The notes beneath the pieces were generated by a model, which was not told the DNA's origin, did no database searches, and saw only the letters and a program-made list of their open reading frames with translations. The translations under genes were made by a program, and so were the position numbers. A stretch of DNA of 64,000 nucleotides from AP-15 sp963797115 (GTDB lineage Bacteria; Pseudomonadota; Alphaproteobacteria; ATCC43930; CGMCC-115725): assembly GCA_963797115.1 (NCBI GenBank), contig CAWCOH010000002.1, positions 814,721-878,720 on the forward strand. The letters are read 5' to 3'. Below, piece by piece: positions 1 to 10,306 of this stretch; positions within the stretch are counted from its first letter, which is position 1, and each line of letters opens with the position of its first letter.

Positions 1-1362
1 CGCTCGATCGTGCCGGACCTCGCAACGAAGTGGGTCTGGAACGAAGAGGGGACCGAGCTGACCCTGCCGTTGCACCACGGCGTCAAATGGCACGACGGCA
101 AGCCCTTTACCGCCGCGGACGTCAAGTGCACCTGGGACTTGCTCACCGGCAAGGCAGAGCAGAAGCTTCGTCTCAATCCGCGCAAGGCCTGGTACAAGAA
201 CCTCGCAGAAGTAACCGCCAACGGCGACTACGAGGTCACCTTCCACCTGAAGCGGCCACAGCCCTCTTTCCTCGCACTACTGGCCACCGGCTGGTCGCCG
301 ATCTATCCCTGTCATGTGTCGCCGCGCGACATGCGCAGCCATCCGATCGGCACCGGCCCGTTCAAATTCGTCGAGTTCCGGCCGAACGAACGGATCGTCG
401 TGGCCCGAAACCCGGATTACTGGAAGCCGGGCCGGCCCTATCTCGACGGCATCGAATACCCGATAATACCGGATGTCTCGACGCGAAATCTCGCATTCAT
501 CGCCGGCAAGAGCGACATCGCCATCGGCGTAACGATGCCCGTCCTGAAGGACTTCAAGACCGCGGCACCACAGGCGATCTGCGAGGAGGTATCGGCCAAC
601 GTCAACCGCAATCTGCTGATCAACCGCGACGAGCCGCCCTTCGACAACCCCGATCTGCGGCGGGCGATGACGCTGAGCCTCGACCGCAAGACGTTTGTCG
701 ACATCCTGACCGAGGGGCAGGGCAGCATCGGCGGGGTCATGCAGCCGCCGCCTAATGGGCTCTGGGGCATGCCATCGGATATGCTGGCGGCGCTGCCTGG
801 ATATGGTCCCGACGTCCAGAAGAACCGCGCCGAGGCGCGCACGATCATGGAAAAGCTGGGCTACGGCCCGGACGAGCGGCTCGCGCTCACGGTGGCGACG
901 CGCAACACCGCCGCATATCGCGATCCGGCGGTGATTCTGATCGACCAGCTGAAGGAGATATATTTCGACGGCCAGCTCAAGACGCTCGATACCACCCAAT
1001 GGTATCCGACCTTGATGCGCAAGGACTACAAAGTCGCCCTCAATATCACCGAAAGCGAGGTCGACGACCCGGATGCGGCGCTCTACGAGAATTATACCTG
1101 CGGGGCCGATCGTAACTATACCCGCTATTGCAACCCTGAAATCGACAAGCTGGTCGACGCCCAGTCGATGGAGAGCGATGCCGGGAAGCGCAAACAAATC
1201 GTGTGGCAGATCGAAAAGAAATTGGCGGCGGATGACGCCCGGCCGGTCATCTTCTACCCGCACGCCGCGAACTGCTGGCAGCCGCAGGTCAAAGGTCTGA
1301 CGATCATGGCCAACAGCATCTATAACGGCTGGCGCTTCGAGGATCTCTGGCTCGACAATTGA
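1..1362 (+). CDS. Family-5 ABC solute-binding protein, array copy 1 (5' partial)
   Basis: This is the periplasmic receptor of a Dpp/Opp-type ABC importer. The reading frame is open from base 1, so the signal peptide and about 75 residues lie outside the window. The visible part holds the family core (WHDGKPFTAADVKCTW, the IGTGPFKFVEF block, RNPDYWKPGRPYLDG) and the array's C-terminal signature ending EDLWLDN. All six array cysteines are present. Its first variable segment reads IAIGVTMP and the second ITESEVDD. Both resemble copies 5 and 6, so these three form a sub-group. A 211-bp gap separates it from copy 2. The ligand is unknown; peptides are only the family default. Confidence 0.93.
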   Translation, partial: RSIVPDLATKWVWNEEGTELTLPLHHGVKWHDGKPFTAADVKCTWDLLTGKAEQKLRLNPRKAWYKNLAEVTANGDYEVTFHLKRPQPSFLALLATGWSPIYPCHVSPRDMRSHPIGTGPFKFVEFRPNERIVVARNPDYWKPGRPYLDGIEYPIIPDVSTRNLAFIAGKSDIAIGVTMPVLKDFKTAAPQAICEEVSANVNRNLLINRDEPPFDNPDLRRAMTLSLDRKTFVDILTEGQGSIGGVMQPPPNGLWGMPSDMLAALPGYGPDVQKNRAEARTIMEKLGYGPDERLALTVATRNTAAYRDPAVILIDQLKEIYFDGQLKTLDTTQWYPTLMRKDYKVALNITESEVDDPDAALYENYTCGADRNYTRYCNPEIDKLVDAQSMESDAGKRKQIVWQIEKKLAADDARPVIFYPHAANCWQPQVKGLTIMANSIYNGWRFEDLWLDN

Positions 1363-1573
1363 GTTGGTTCGGCGACGCAAGGCGCGCGGCCAAGCCCTGG
1401 CCGGCCCTGCCGAGCGCGGTCTTTCCGGTCCGTGACCGGCGGCGCTGCGATGTACTGTTTTCCCGACATGTGATAACGTTCGGGGTGCTGCCTTCCGGGT
1501 GAGAGCTCGACGAAGAGCCGTGGAGGCGCCAGCAGGCTCCCGAGGAGCCGGCACCCAACGGGAGGCAGATCGC

Positions 1574-3166
1574 ATGAAGCGGGATTCTCGTGCGTTCGCA
1601 GTGGCAGGGTCGCTCCTGCTTGCGACGGCGGTGAGTGGGACGGCGGTCGCCCAAAAATCAGGCGGCACGCTCAAAATGTCGCATTTCGACAGCCCGGCGA
1701 GCATGTCGTTGCACGAGGAAGCGACCGCCGCCGCCAACCGGCCGATGATGGGCGTGTTCAACAATCTTGTAATGTATAAACAGGACGTCGCGCAGAACAG
1801 CCTGGAATCGATCGTGCCCGACCTGGCGGCCAGCTGGTCGTGGAGCGAGGACGGCACCGAGCTGACCTTCCCGCTGCGCCAGGGCGTCCAGTGGCATGAC
1901 GGCAAGCCGTTCACCGCCAAGGACGTCAAATGCACCTGGGACATGCTGACCGGCAAGTCGAGCGACAAGCTGCGCCTCAATCCGCGCAAATCCTGGTATC
2001 GAAACCTCGAAGAGGTGACCGTCAACGGGGACTATCAGGTCACTTTCCGTCTCACGCGCCCGCAACCCTCCTTCCTGGCGTTGTTGGCGTCCGGCTGGTC
2101 GCCGGTCTATCCCTGCCACGTGGCGCCGCGCGACATCCGCACCCGCCCGATCGGCACCGGCCCTTTCAAATTCAGCGAATTCAAACCAAATGAATTGATC
2201 CGGGTGACCAGAAATCCGGATTACTGGAAGAAAGACCGCCCCTACCTCGACGGCATCGAGTATACGATAATACCGAGTATCTCTACGAGAATACTAGGCT
2301 TCGTTGCCGGGAAGTTCGACACGGTCACCGGCGTGACGGTGCCGCTCCTGAAGGATGTCAAGAGCCAGGCGCCGCAGGCGATCTGCGAGGTAGTGCCGAC
2401 CAACGTGCCGCGCACGCTGCTCGTCAACCCGGCGGCACCTCCCTTCGACAAGCCGGAGCTGCGACGGGCAATGGCGCTCAGCTTGGACCGCAAGTCTTTT
2501 ATCGACATCATCACATTGGGACAGGGCGACATCGGCGGGGTCATGCTGCCCGCGCCTGAAGGGATCTGGGGCATGCCCCCGGACCTATTGCAAACCCTGC
2601 CGGGCTACGACCCGAATGTAGCAAAGAACCGTGCCGAAGCCCGCAAGATCATGGAAAATCTTGGTTACGGCCCCGATAAGCGGCTCGCGACAAAGGTGTC
2701 GATCCGCAACATCGTCCCGACCCGGGATCCGGCGGTGATCCTGATTGACCAGCTGAAGCAGATCTATATCGACGGCGAACTCGAAGCTGTCGACACCACG
2801 CAATGGTACCCCAAGGTCCAGCGCAAGGACTTCACCGTCGGCATGGTGGTCAGCGAGAACGGCCTCGACGACCCCGATCAGCAATTCTACGAGAGCTACG
2901 TCTGCGGCGCCGAACGTAACTATGGCGGCTATTGCAATCCTCAGCTCGATGAACTGATCGATCGGCAATCGATGGCAACCGACCGCGACAAGCGGCGGGC
3001 ATTGGTGTGGGAGATCGAAAGGAAACTGGCCGAGGACAGCGTCCGCCCGGTCATCTTCTACGCGCGCCAAGCCACCTGTTGGCAGCCGCGCGTCAAAGGG
3101 CTGACCCTGATGGTCAACAGCATCTACAACGGCTCGCGCTTCGAGGACCTCTGGGTCGACGATTAG
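1574..3166 (+). CDS. Family-5 ABC solute-binding protein, array copy 2
   Basis: The product is a 530-aa secreted receptor (SBP_bac_5 fold). The start at 1574 follows GGGAGG and gives a clean signal peptide: Lys-Arg n-region, hydrophobic core, AVA cleavage after residue 26. Earlier in-frame starts lack a ribosome site and would bury the signal. The mature protein shows the array hallmarks: DSPASMS near its N-terminus, MMGVFNNLV, WHDGKPFTA, YPCHV, IGTGPFKF, and a C-terminus ending EDLWVDD. Bases 1913-1980 are identical to a block in copy 4, although the genes differ around it. Copy 3 follows after 52 bp, probably in the same transcript. Confidence 0.95.
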   Translation: MKRDSRAFAVAGSLLLATAVSGTAVAQKSGGTLKMSHFDSPASMSLHEEATAAANRPMMGVFNNLVMYKQDVAQNSLESIVPDLAASWSWSEDGTELTFPLRQGVQWHDGKPFTAKDVKCTWDMLTGKSSDKLRLNPRKSWYRNLEEVTVNGDYQVTFRLTRPQPSFLALLASGWSPVYPCHVAPRDIRTRPIGTGPFKFSEFKPNELIRVTRNPDYWKKDRPYLDGIEYTIIPSISTRILGFVAGKFDTVTGVTVPLLKDVKSQAPQAICEVVPTNVPRTLLVNPAAPPFDKPELRRAMALSLDRKSFIDIITLGQGDIGGVMLPAPEGIWGMPPDLLQTLPGYDPNVAKNRAEARKIMENLGYGPDKRLATKVSIRNIVPTRDPAVILIDQLKQIYIDGELEAVDTTQWYPKVQRKDFTVGMVVSENGLDDPDQQFYESYVCGAERNYGGYCNPQLDELIDRQSMATDRDKRRALVWEIERKLAEDSVRPVIFYARQATCWQPRVKGLTLMVNSIYNGSRFEDLWVDD

Positions 3167-3218
3167 CCGTTTCCAGGGGCCGCCACGGGTTTCCCGGGAG
3201 GAAACAAAGGGGGCGTAA

Positions 3219-4814
3219 ATGATCGGAAATCTCCGCGCCGCTGCAGTGGCGGGACCGCTGCTCGTCGCCTTGTTCAGCGGCGATGCGGCATGGGCGCAAA
3301 AGACCGGCGGCATCCTCAAAATGTTTACCGTCGACAGCCCTGCGAGCATGTCGATCCACGAGGAAGCGACGATCATCGCCGGGCGGCCGATGATGGGCGT
3401 CTTTAACAATCTGGTGATGTTCGACCAGCACGCAAAGCAAAGCAGCCTCGGCACGATCGTGACCGATCTTGCCACCGGTTGGTCATGGAACGAGGACGGG
3501 ACGGAGCTGACGTTCCCGTTGCGGCAAGGGGTCAGATGGCACGACGGCCAGCCCTTCACTGCCAAGGATGTCAAATGCACCTGGGACATGCTGGCCGCGA
3601 ATTCGAGCGAAAAATTCCGCGTCAACCCGCGCAAGGGATGGTATCGAAATCTCGCCGAGGTCACCACGAACGGTGATTACGAGGTGACCTTTCGTCTGAA
3701 CCGACCGCAGCCGGCCTTTCTTATGGTGCTGGCCTCCGGTTACTCACCAATCTACCCTTGTCATATTGCGCCGCGCGATATGCGCCAGCATCCGATCGGG
3801 ACCGGCCCGTTCAAGTTCGTCGGGTTCAAGCCGAACGAACACATCAAGGTGACCCGGAACTCCGATTACTGGAAGGAAGGCCGGCCTTATCTCGACGGTA
3901 TCGAGTATACGGTCATTCGCAACCTATCGACAGCGATATTGGCTTTTGTCGCTGGGAAGTTCGACATGACCTTTGCATACAGCGTGACGGCACCGCTATT
4001 GAAGGACGTCAAGAGCCAGGCACCTCAGGCCATCTGCGAATTGGCGCCAATCGGCGTCAACCGCAGTCTGATCGTCAATCGGGAAAAGCCGCCCTTCGAC
4101 AACCCCGATTTGCGGCGCGCCATGGCGCTGAGCTTCGACCGACAGGCGTTTGTCGACATCGTCACCCAAGGGCATGGCGACATCGGCGGCGTCATGCAGC
4201 CGCCCCCGGAAGGGCTGTGGGGCATGCCGCCGGAGATGCTGAAAACCCTAGCGGGCTATGATCCCGATGTGCAGAAAAACCGCTCGGAGGCCCGCAAGAT
4301 CATGGAGAAACTCGGCTATGGCTCCGATAGACGGTTGAAGGTGAAAGTGTCGGTGCGTGACCTCCCGTTCTTCCGGGACCCGGCGGTGCTGATGATCGAC
4401 CAGTTGAAGGAGGTGTATATCGACGGCGAGCTCGAAATGATCAACACGGCAAACTGGCTGCCCAAAGTCATGCGCAGGGACTACATCGTCGGGTTCAGCC
4501 CGGTGGCTGGCGGTACCGACCCCGACCAGAACCTCTACCTCAATTACGCCTGCAGCGGCGAGTTGAACTATAATGGTTACTGCAATCCGGAGGTCGATCG
4601 GCTGATCGATCAGCAATCGAGCGAGGGCGACCAGCAAAAGCGCAAAGAGATGGTGTGGGAGATCGAGCGGAAATTGGCCGAAGACGGTGCCCGACCGATT
4701 TTCTTTTATGACCGCCGTGCCACCTGCTGGCAGCCGCGGGTCAAGGGCCTGACGATCATGGTCAACAGCATCTCCAACAGCGCGCGCATGGAAGACGTCT
4801 GGCTCGACAACTAG
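3219..4814 (+). CDS. Family-5 ABC solute-binding protein, array copy 3
   Basis: The product is a 531-aa secreted receptor. AAGGGGGC lies just before the ATG, and the signal peptide is cleaved after AWA at residue 26. The first seven residues (MIGNLRA) are the same as in copy 7, written with different codons, which suggests common descent of the two leaders. First variable segment: MTFAYSVTAP; second: SPVAGGTD, one residue shorter than most copies. The fourth cysteine lies in YACSGELNY, where most copies have CGA. It lies 52 bp after copy 2 and 61 bp before copy 4, so copies 2-4 probably form one unit. Confidence 0.95.
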   Translation: MIGNLRAAAVAGPLLVALFSGDAAWAQKTGGILKMFTVDSPASMSIHEEATIIAGRPMMGVFNNLVMFDQHAKQSSLGTIVTDLATGWSWNEDGTELTFPLRQGVRWHDGQPFTAKDVKCTWDMLAANSSEKFRVNPRKGWYRNLAEVTTNGDYEVTFRLNRPQPAFLMVLASGYSPIYPCHIAPRDMRQHPIGTGPFKFVGFKPNEHIKVTRNSDYWKEGRPYLDGIEYTVIRNLSTAILAFVAGKFDMTFAYSVTAPLLKDVKSQAPQAICELAPIGVNRSLIVNREKPPFDNPDLRRAMALSFDRQAFVDIVTQGHGDIGGVMQPPPEGLWGMPPEMLKTLAGYDPDVQKNRSEARKIMEKLGYGSDRRLKVKVSVRDLPFFRDPAVLMIDQLKEVYIDGELEMINTANWLPKVMRRDYIVGFSPVAGGTDPDQNLYLNYACSGELNYNGYCNPEVDRLIDQQSSEGDQQKRKEMVWEIERKLAEDGARPIFFYDRRATCWQPRVKGLTIMVNSISNSARMEDVWLDN

Positions 4815-4875
4815 ACTGTTTAACTCAGGCAATTGCCATTTCCGGCATCATACCCCGTAGCACGGAGCAGGAGTC

Positions 4876-6474
4876 ATGGGGGAAATGAAGCATCTTCAAA
4901 CGATCGTGGCGGCGGGAATTTTGGTGACGGCATTGGCTCCGGCGGGCCCGGCCTTCGCTCAGAAGCAGGGTGGGGTGTTGACGGCGTACAGTCTCGACAG
5001 CCCGGCGAGCATGTCGATCCACGAGGAAGCGACGGTCTTCGCCGAGAGGCCGATGATGGGCGTCTTCAACAACCTCGTCATCTTCAAGCAGGATGTGCCG
5101 CAGAACTCTCTGCAGTCGGTCGTGCCCGATCTCGCCACAGGCTGGTCTTGGAGCGAGGACGGAACCGAGCTGACCTTCCCGCTGCGTCAGGGGATCAGCT
5201 GGCACGACGGCAAGCCGTTTACCGCCAAGGACGTCAAATGCACCTGGGACATGCTGACCGGCAAGTCGAGCGACAAGCTGCGCCTCAACCCGCGCAAAGC
5301 CTGGTACCGCAACCTCGAAGAGGTCAAAACGAACGGTGACTATGAAGTCATCTTTCGCTTAAAGCGGCCGTAGCCGGCTCTTGTCGCACTGCTCGCTTCC
5401 GGGTACTCGCCGGTCTATCCCTGCCACGTGCCGGCCCGCGACATGCGCACTCGGCCGATCGGCACCGGCCCGTTCAAATTCGTCGAATTCAAACCCAACG
5501 AGCGGATCAAGATCGCCCGCAACCCGGATTACTGGAAGAAGGACCGGCCCTACCTCGACGGCATCGAATATACGATCATCAAGAACGTGTCGACGGCGGT
5601 GCTGGCATTCAATTCCGGCAAGTTCGACATGACGTTGGGCTTGCCACTGCCTGTTGTCAAAGACGTCAGGAGCCAGAGGCCCGAGGCGATCTGCGAAATC
5701 TTGCCGACCAACGTCAGCCGCAACCTGCTTCTCAACCGCGACAAGCCGCCCTTCGACAACCCCGACCTGCGGCGGGCAATAGCTCTGAGCTTGGACCGCC
5801 AGGCGTTTATCGACATTCTCACCGAAGGGACCGGCAGCATCGGCGGAACGATGCAGCCGCCGCCCGAAGGGCTGTGGGGCATGCCGCCCGATCTCCTCAA
5901 GACGCTGCCCGGTTATGATCCCGATGTGCAGAAGAACCGCGGCGGGGCCCGGGCGATTATGCAGAAGCTCGGCTACGGACCCGATAAACGGCTCCAGATC
6001 AAGCTGTCGGCACGCGACATCCCGTTCTTTCGCGATCCGGCGGTGATCCTGATCGATCAGTTGAAGGAGGTCTACATCGACGCCGAGCTCGAAGCCGTCG
6101 ACACGGCCCAGTGGTTTCCCAAGATCACGCGCAAGGACTACACGGTCGGCATGAACCTTACCGGCAACGGGGTAGACGATCCCGATCAGAATTTCTTCGA
6201 ACACTACGCGTGTGGTTCCGAGAACAACATCAACGGTTATTGCAATCCCGAGATCGATAAACTGTTTGATCAGCAATCGGCTGAAGCAAATCAGGAAAAG
6301 CGCAAGGGCCTCGTTTGGGAGATCGAGCGCCGGCTTGCCGAGGACGGCGCCCGGCCGATGATCTTCTACGCCCCTGGCGCCACCTGCTGGCAGCCCCAGG
6401 CGAAAGGGATAACCGTCGGGAGCAACAGCATCTACAATAATTGGCGCATGGAAGACGTCTGGCTGGACAAATAG
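4876..6474 (+). pseudogene. Family-5 ABC solute-binding protein, array copy 4, interrupted by an amber codon
   Basis: A full-length receptor gene (532 sense codons counting the stop position) whose codon 166, at 5371-5373, is TAG. The aligned position in nearly every other copy is CAG (Gln, in the RPQP motif), so one C-to-T change explains it. The frame is otherwise open from 4876 to 6474, and downstream motifs (IGTGPFKF, RNPDYW, YCNPE, WRMEDVWLDK) are intact. This implies a recent nonsense mutation, a sequencing error or suppression. The signal peptide is cleaved after AFA at residue 28, and GGAG precedes the ATG. Without readthrough the product is a 165-aa N-terminal lobe fragment. Confidence 0.9.
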
Positions 6475-6649
6475 CGGTTCCCAGCGAGGCGAGGCGATAA
6501 CGCCGGGGCGGTGTCGATACTGATCCTGTTCCTCTTACCCAAAAGGTGATAGTCTCAAACTTGCTCCTTCCTTCACGAATCCCGGTAAACGGGTGGCAAG
6601 GACGGAGCGCCGGGTTCTGAGCCCGCGTGAGGAACAGGAGGCACTGGGA

Positions 6650-8240
6650 ATGAAGCGCAATCTTTGCGGATTCGCGGGTGCGGGTCCGTTTCTGCTCGCT
6701 ATGGCTATGTCGTCGGCGGCCTTGGCCCAGAAACACGGCGGCACATTGATCGTTGGTCATTTCGACAGTCCGGCGAGCATCTCGCTGCTCGAGGAATCGA
6801 CCAACGCAGTGAACCGGCCGATGATGGGTGTGTTCAATAACCTGGTCATGTATGACCAAAACGTGCCGCAAAACAGCCCTAAGTCGATCGTCCCCGACCT
6901 CGCCACGAGCTGGTCGTGGAACGAGGAGGGCACCGAACTGACGATGCCGTTGCGCCAGGGGGTGAAATGGCACGACGGCAAACCCTTCACCGCCAACGAC
7001 GTCAAGTGCACATGGGATCTGGTGACCGGAAACGCCGCGGAAAAGCTGCGCATTAATCCGCGTAAATCCTGGTGGGACAACCTCGAAAAAGTGAGCCCCA
7101 ACGGCGACCACGAGGTCACCTTTCATCTCAAACGCGCCCAGCCCGCGTTTCTGGCACTGCTCGCCACCGGCTGGACGCCCGTCTATCCTTGCCACGTCGC
7201 CGCGCGATATGCGCACCAGGCCGATCGGCACGGGCCCCTTCAAGTTCGTCGAGTTCCAACCCAACCAAGTGATCCGGGTCGCCAGAAACCCCGATTACTG
7301 GAAAGCGGGGAAGCCCCACCTCGATGGTATCGAGTGGCAGATCATCAAAGACGTCTCGACCCGCCTGTTGACCTTCATGTCAGGGAAATCGGATTTTTAT
7401 CCCGGCGTGACGATGCCGCAATTGAAAGACGTCAAGGGCCAAGCGCCGCAGGCGGTGTGCCAGATCTTCTCCGCCAATGTCGGCCGCAATTTGCTCGTCA
7501 ACCGGGAGGCGCCGCCCTTCGACAATCCCGAACTGCGGCGGGCGATGTCGCTCAGCCTCGACCGCAAATCGTTCATCGACATCATCACCGCGGGCGAGGG
7601 CGAGATCGGTGGGGCGATGCAACCGGCGCCCAGCGGGCTCTGGGGAATGCCGGCCGACATGCTGAAGATGCTGCCCGGATATGAGCCCGACGTCCAGAAG
7701 AACCGTGCGCAAGCCCGCAAGATCATGGAAAAGCTCGGCTACGGACCCGGTAACCGTCTGGGCATCACAGTCTCGACCCGCAACATCGCCGGCTATCGGG
7801 GTCCGGCAGTAATCCTGATGGACCAGCTGAAAGAGATTTATTTCGACGCTCAGCTCGAAACGCTCGATACCACCCAGTGGTATCCGAAAATCATGCGCAG
7901 AGACTATAAGGTCGGCGTCAACGTCACCGAGACCGCGGTCGACGATCCCGATCCGGCTTTTTACGAGAACTATGTCTGCGGCGCTCAGCGCAATTACACC
8001 AATTATTGTAACCCGGAGGTCGACAAGCTGGTCGATAACCAATCGATGCAGAGCGACATCGAGAAGCGCAAGCGAACGGTGTGGGAGATCGAAAAGAAGC
8101 TGGCTGAGGACGACGCCAGACCAACCCTTTTTTATCCCCGTGCGGCGTATTGCTGGCAGCCGCGGCTGAAGGGCATGACGGTGATGGTCAACAGCATCTA
8201 CAACGGCAACCGCTACGAGGACCTCTGGCTCGACAACTGA
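6650..8240 (+). pseudogene. Family-5 ABC solute-binding protein, array copy 5, frameshifted
   Basis: The gene begins at 6650 (MKRNLCG..., signal peptide, LAQ cleavage region) and reads in frame through WTPVYPCHV. At about 7195-7208 the GC-rich stretch coding for the PRDM motif is two bases shorter than in sister copies. The original frame then runs out at 7684, while the rest of the protein (MRTRPIGTGPFKFVEF to EDLWLDN) continues in another frame to 8240. Loss of a CG/GC dinucleotide in a short alternating run is the simplest cause. All later motifs are intact, so the lesion is recent or an assembly error. It is most like copies 1 and 6 (DSPASISLLEE, NSPKSIVPD). Confidence 0.9.
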
Positions 8241-8594
8241 GCTGGCTCAGCGGCGCAACGCCAAGCCCTACTCAGCGCTCAGGCGCATTAGACGGTCCAG
8301 TCTCACTTTATCCGAACGAGGTCATCCCGGTGACCAGAGATGCGGATTGCTAAAAGCGGGCCGTCTCGCGCCACGAGAACCTCCGGCTCGGCAAGCAACC
8401 TCGGCGCCGGTGACGCCCGACGCACCGCGGTGATAGACCCTTCAACTACAGCATGATAGCCTCGCTAGGTCGTCCGCCGCCTCGGGAAGTCAGTCGATCG
8501 TTCCGAAGGAGCCGAGACGACCGCGGGTTCGCCGCGATTTGTAGTCGCGCGGCGACACGGCGGGCTCGCGTATGCCGAGGGAGGGTAATCAAGA
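8241..8594. other. Long intergenic region with a decayed receptor relic
   Basis: This 354-bp gap has no intact gene. On the + strand at about 8308-8360 one can still read PNEVIPVTRDADC, a stop, then KAG, which matches the PNExIxVTRNxDYWKxGRPYL block of the array receptors. Directly after it, bases 8369-8398 match the universal 3' end of the array genes at 24 of 30 positions, with the stop codon changed to CAA. The relic therefore looks like a copy that lost most of its interior and then accumulated mostly transition changes. TGATAG occurs at 8431 and 8454, before copy 6. Confidence 0.7.
8308..8398 (+). pseudogene. Relic of an array solute-binding-protein gene
   Basis: Two fragments are joined: a middle block corresponding to PNExIxVTRNxDYWKxG, with the Tyr-Trp codons degraded to Cys-stop, and the extreme C-terminus corresponding to RFEDLWLDK-stop. 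The order and strand are those of the array genes. The identification rests on hand comparison with the neighbouring copies and not on an alignment score. Confidence 0.6.
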
Positions 8595-10187
8595 ATGAAG
8601 CCAAACTGTGCTGCACTCGCGGCTGCGGGTTCTCTGCTTATAGCCATGTCCACTACCGGCGGCGCGTTGGCTCAGAAGCAGGGGGGCACGCTAAAGGTCG
8701 CTCATTTCGACAGCCCGCCCAGCATGTCGCTGCTCGAAGAATTGACGGTTGCCGCCAACCGGCCGATGATGGGCGTCTTCAACAACCTGGTCATGTTCGA
8801 TCAGCATGTGCCGCAAAACAGCCCGAAGTCGATCGTCCCCGACCTTGCCAAAAGTTGGTCGTGGAGCGAGGAAGGGACCGAGCTGACGATGCCGTTGCGC
8901 CAGGGCGTGAAATGGCACGACGGCAAGCCGTTCACCGCCAAGGATGTGGTCTGCACCTGGGACCTGCTGACCGGAAAGTCCGCCGAAAAGCTGCGCATCA
9001 ACCCGCGCAAGTCGTGGTACGACAACCTCCAGGAAATCACCACGAAAGGCGATTTTGAGGTCACCTTTCATCTGAAGCGCCCCCAGCCCTCCTTCCTATC
9101 GTTGATGGCATCCGGCTGGTCGCCGATCTATCCCTGCCATGTGTCGCCGCGGGAGATGCGTACCCATCCGATCGGCACCGGCCCGTTCAAATTCGTCAGC
9201 TTCAAGCCGAACCAGTCGATCACAGTGACCCGGAACCCGGATTACTGGAAGAAGGGCCATCCTTATCTCGACGGGATCGAGTGGGACGTGATCAAAGACA
9301 TGTCGACGCGGACCCTCGCATTTATTGCCGGAAGGGAGGACTTGCTCTTTGGCGTGACGACCCCGGTATTGAAGCAAGTCAACAGCGATGCACCGCAGGC
9401 GATCTGCGTCGAGGCGACCGCGAACGTCAATCGTAATCTGATCGTCAACCGCGACAAGCCGCCGTTCGACAACGCCGATATTCGGCGGGCGATGTCGCTG
9501 ACCCTGGACCGCAAGGCCTTCACCGACATCCTGTACGAGGGCAAGGCCTATCCTGGCGCGGCGATGGAACCTCCGCCCGACGGCCTATGGGGGGTGCCGC
9601 CGGAGATGCTAAAGGCGCTGCCGGGCTACGGGCCGGATGTGGAAAAGAGCCGCGCCGAGGCGCGGAGTTTAATGCAAAAGGCTGGGTATGGTCCTGACAA
9701 GAGGCTCCCGATCAAGGTAGCGGCGCGCAACGTTTCCTATTACCGTGATCCCGCCGTAATCCTAATCGACCAGTTGAAACAGATCTACATCGACGGCGAG
9801 CTCGAAACACTCGACACGACACAATGGTATCCGATGCTGATGCGCAAGGACTACAGCGTCGGAATGAACATCACCGAGAGCGAAGTCGACGATCCCGACA
9901 CCCAATTCTACGAGAACTTTGTGTGCGGGGCGCATCGAAACTACACCAACTATTGCAAGAAAGAGGTCGACGCGCTGGTCGATCAACAGTCGCGCGAAAC
10001 GGACCTCGACAAGCGCCGCAAGCTGGTATGGGAGATCCAGAAGAAGCTGGTCGAGGACGATGCCCGGCCGGTGATCTTTTACCCGACCGGCGTGACCTGC
10101 ATGCAGCCGCAGCTGAAAGGCCTGACGATCATGGTCAACAGCATCTACAACGGCTCGCGCTTCGAGGATCTCTGGCTCGACCGGTAA
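8595..10187 (+). CDS. Family-5 ABC solute-binding protein, array copy 6
   Basis: The product is a 530-aa secreted receptor. GAGGG lies 9 nt before the ATG, and the signal peptide is cleaved after ALA at residue 26. It carries the sub-group features of copies 1 and 5 (SMSLLEE, NSPKSIVPD, TMPLRQG, second variable segment ITESEVDD). It is divergent around the first variable segment, which reads LLFGVTTP and follows GRED in place of the usual GKFD. The first cysteine motif is DVVCTW (others DVKCTW). All six array cysteines are kept. It has its own long upstream region containing the relic, so it probably starts a transcript. Confidence 0.95.
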   Translation: MKPNCAALAAAGSLLIAMSTTGGALAQKQGGTLKVAHFDSPPSMSLLEELTVAANRPMMGVFNNLVMFDQHVPQNSPKSIVPDLAKSWSWSEEGTELTMPLRQGVKWHDGKPFTAKDVVCTWDLLTGKSAEKLRINPRKSWYDNLQEITTKGDFEVTFHLKRPQPSFLSLMASGWSPIYPCHVSPREMRTHPIGTGPFKFVSFKPNQSITVTRNPDYWKKGHPYLDGIEWDVIKDMSTRTLAFIAGREDLLFGVTTPVLKQVNSDAPQAICVEATANVNRNLIVNRDKPPFDNADIRRAMSLTLDRKAFTDILYEGKAYPGAAMEPPPDGLWGVPPEMLKALPGYGPDVEKSRAEARSLMQKAGYGPDKRLPIKVAARNVSYYRDPAVILIDQLKQIYIDGELETLDTTQWYPMLMRKDYSVGMNITESEVDDPDTQFYENFVCGAHRNYTNYCKKEVDALVDQQSRETDLDKRRKLVWEIQKKLVEDDARPVIFYPTGVTCMQPQLKGLTIMVNSIYNGSRFEDLWLDR

Positions 10188-10306
10188 ACAATCGGGCGGA
10201 GGACGGCACTCCTCCCGCCGATCTTCCGGTATCCCGGTTCGCGGCGGGCGTGATAGCCTGCCCGCTCACCAGGCTCGCGCCAGATAGCGCAACGGGAGGA
10301 AAGTTG

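Noticed and set aside
5371..5373. Amber codon as pyrrolysine or programmed recoding
   Set aside because: The aligned residue is an ordinary Gln with a one-base difference, and no recoding signal or pyl genes are seen.
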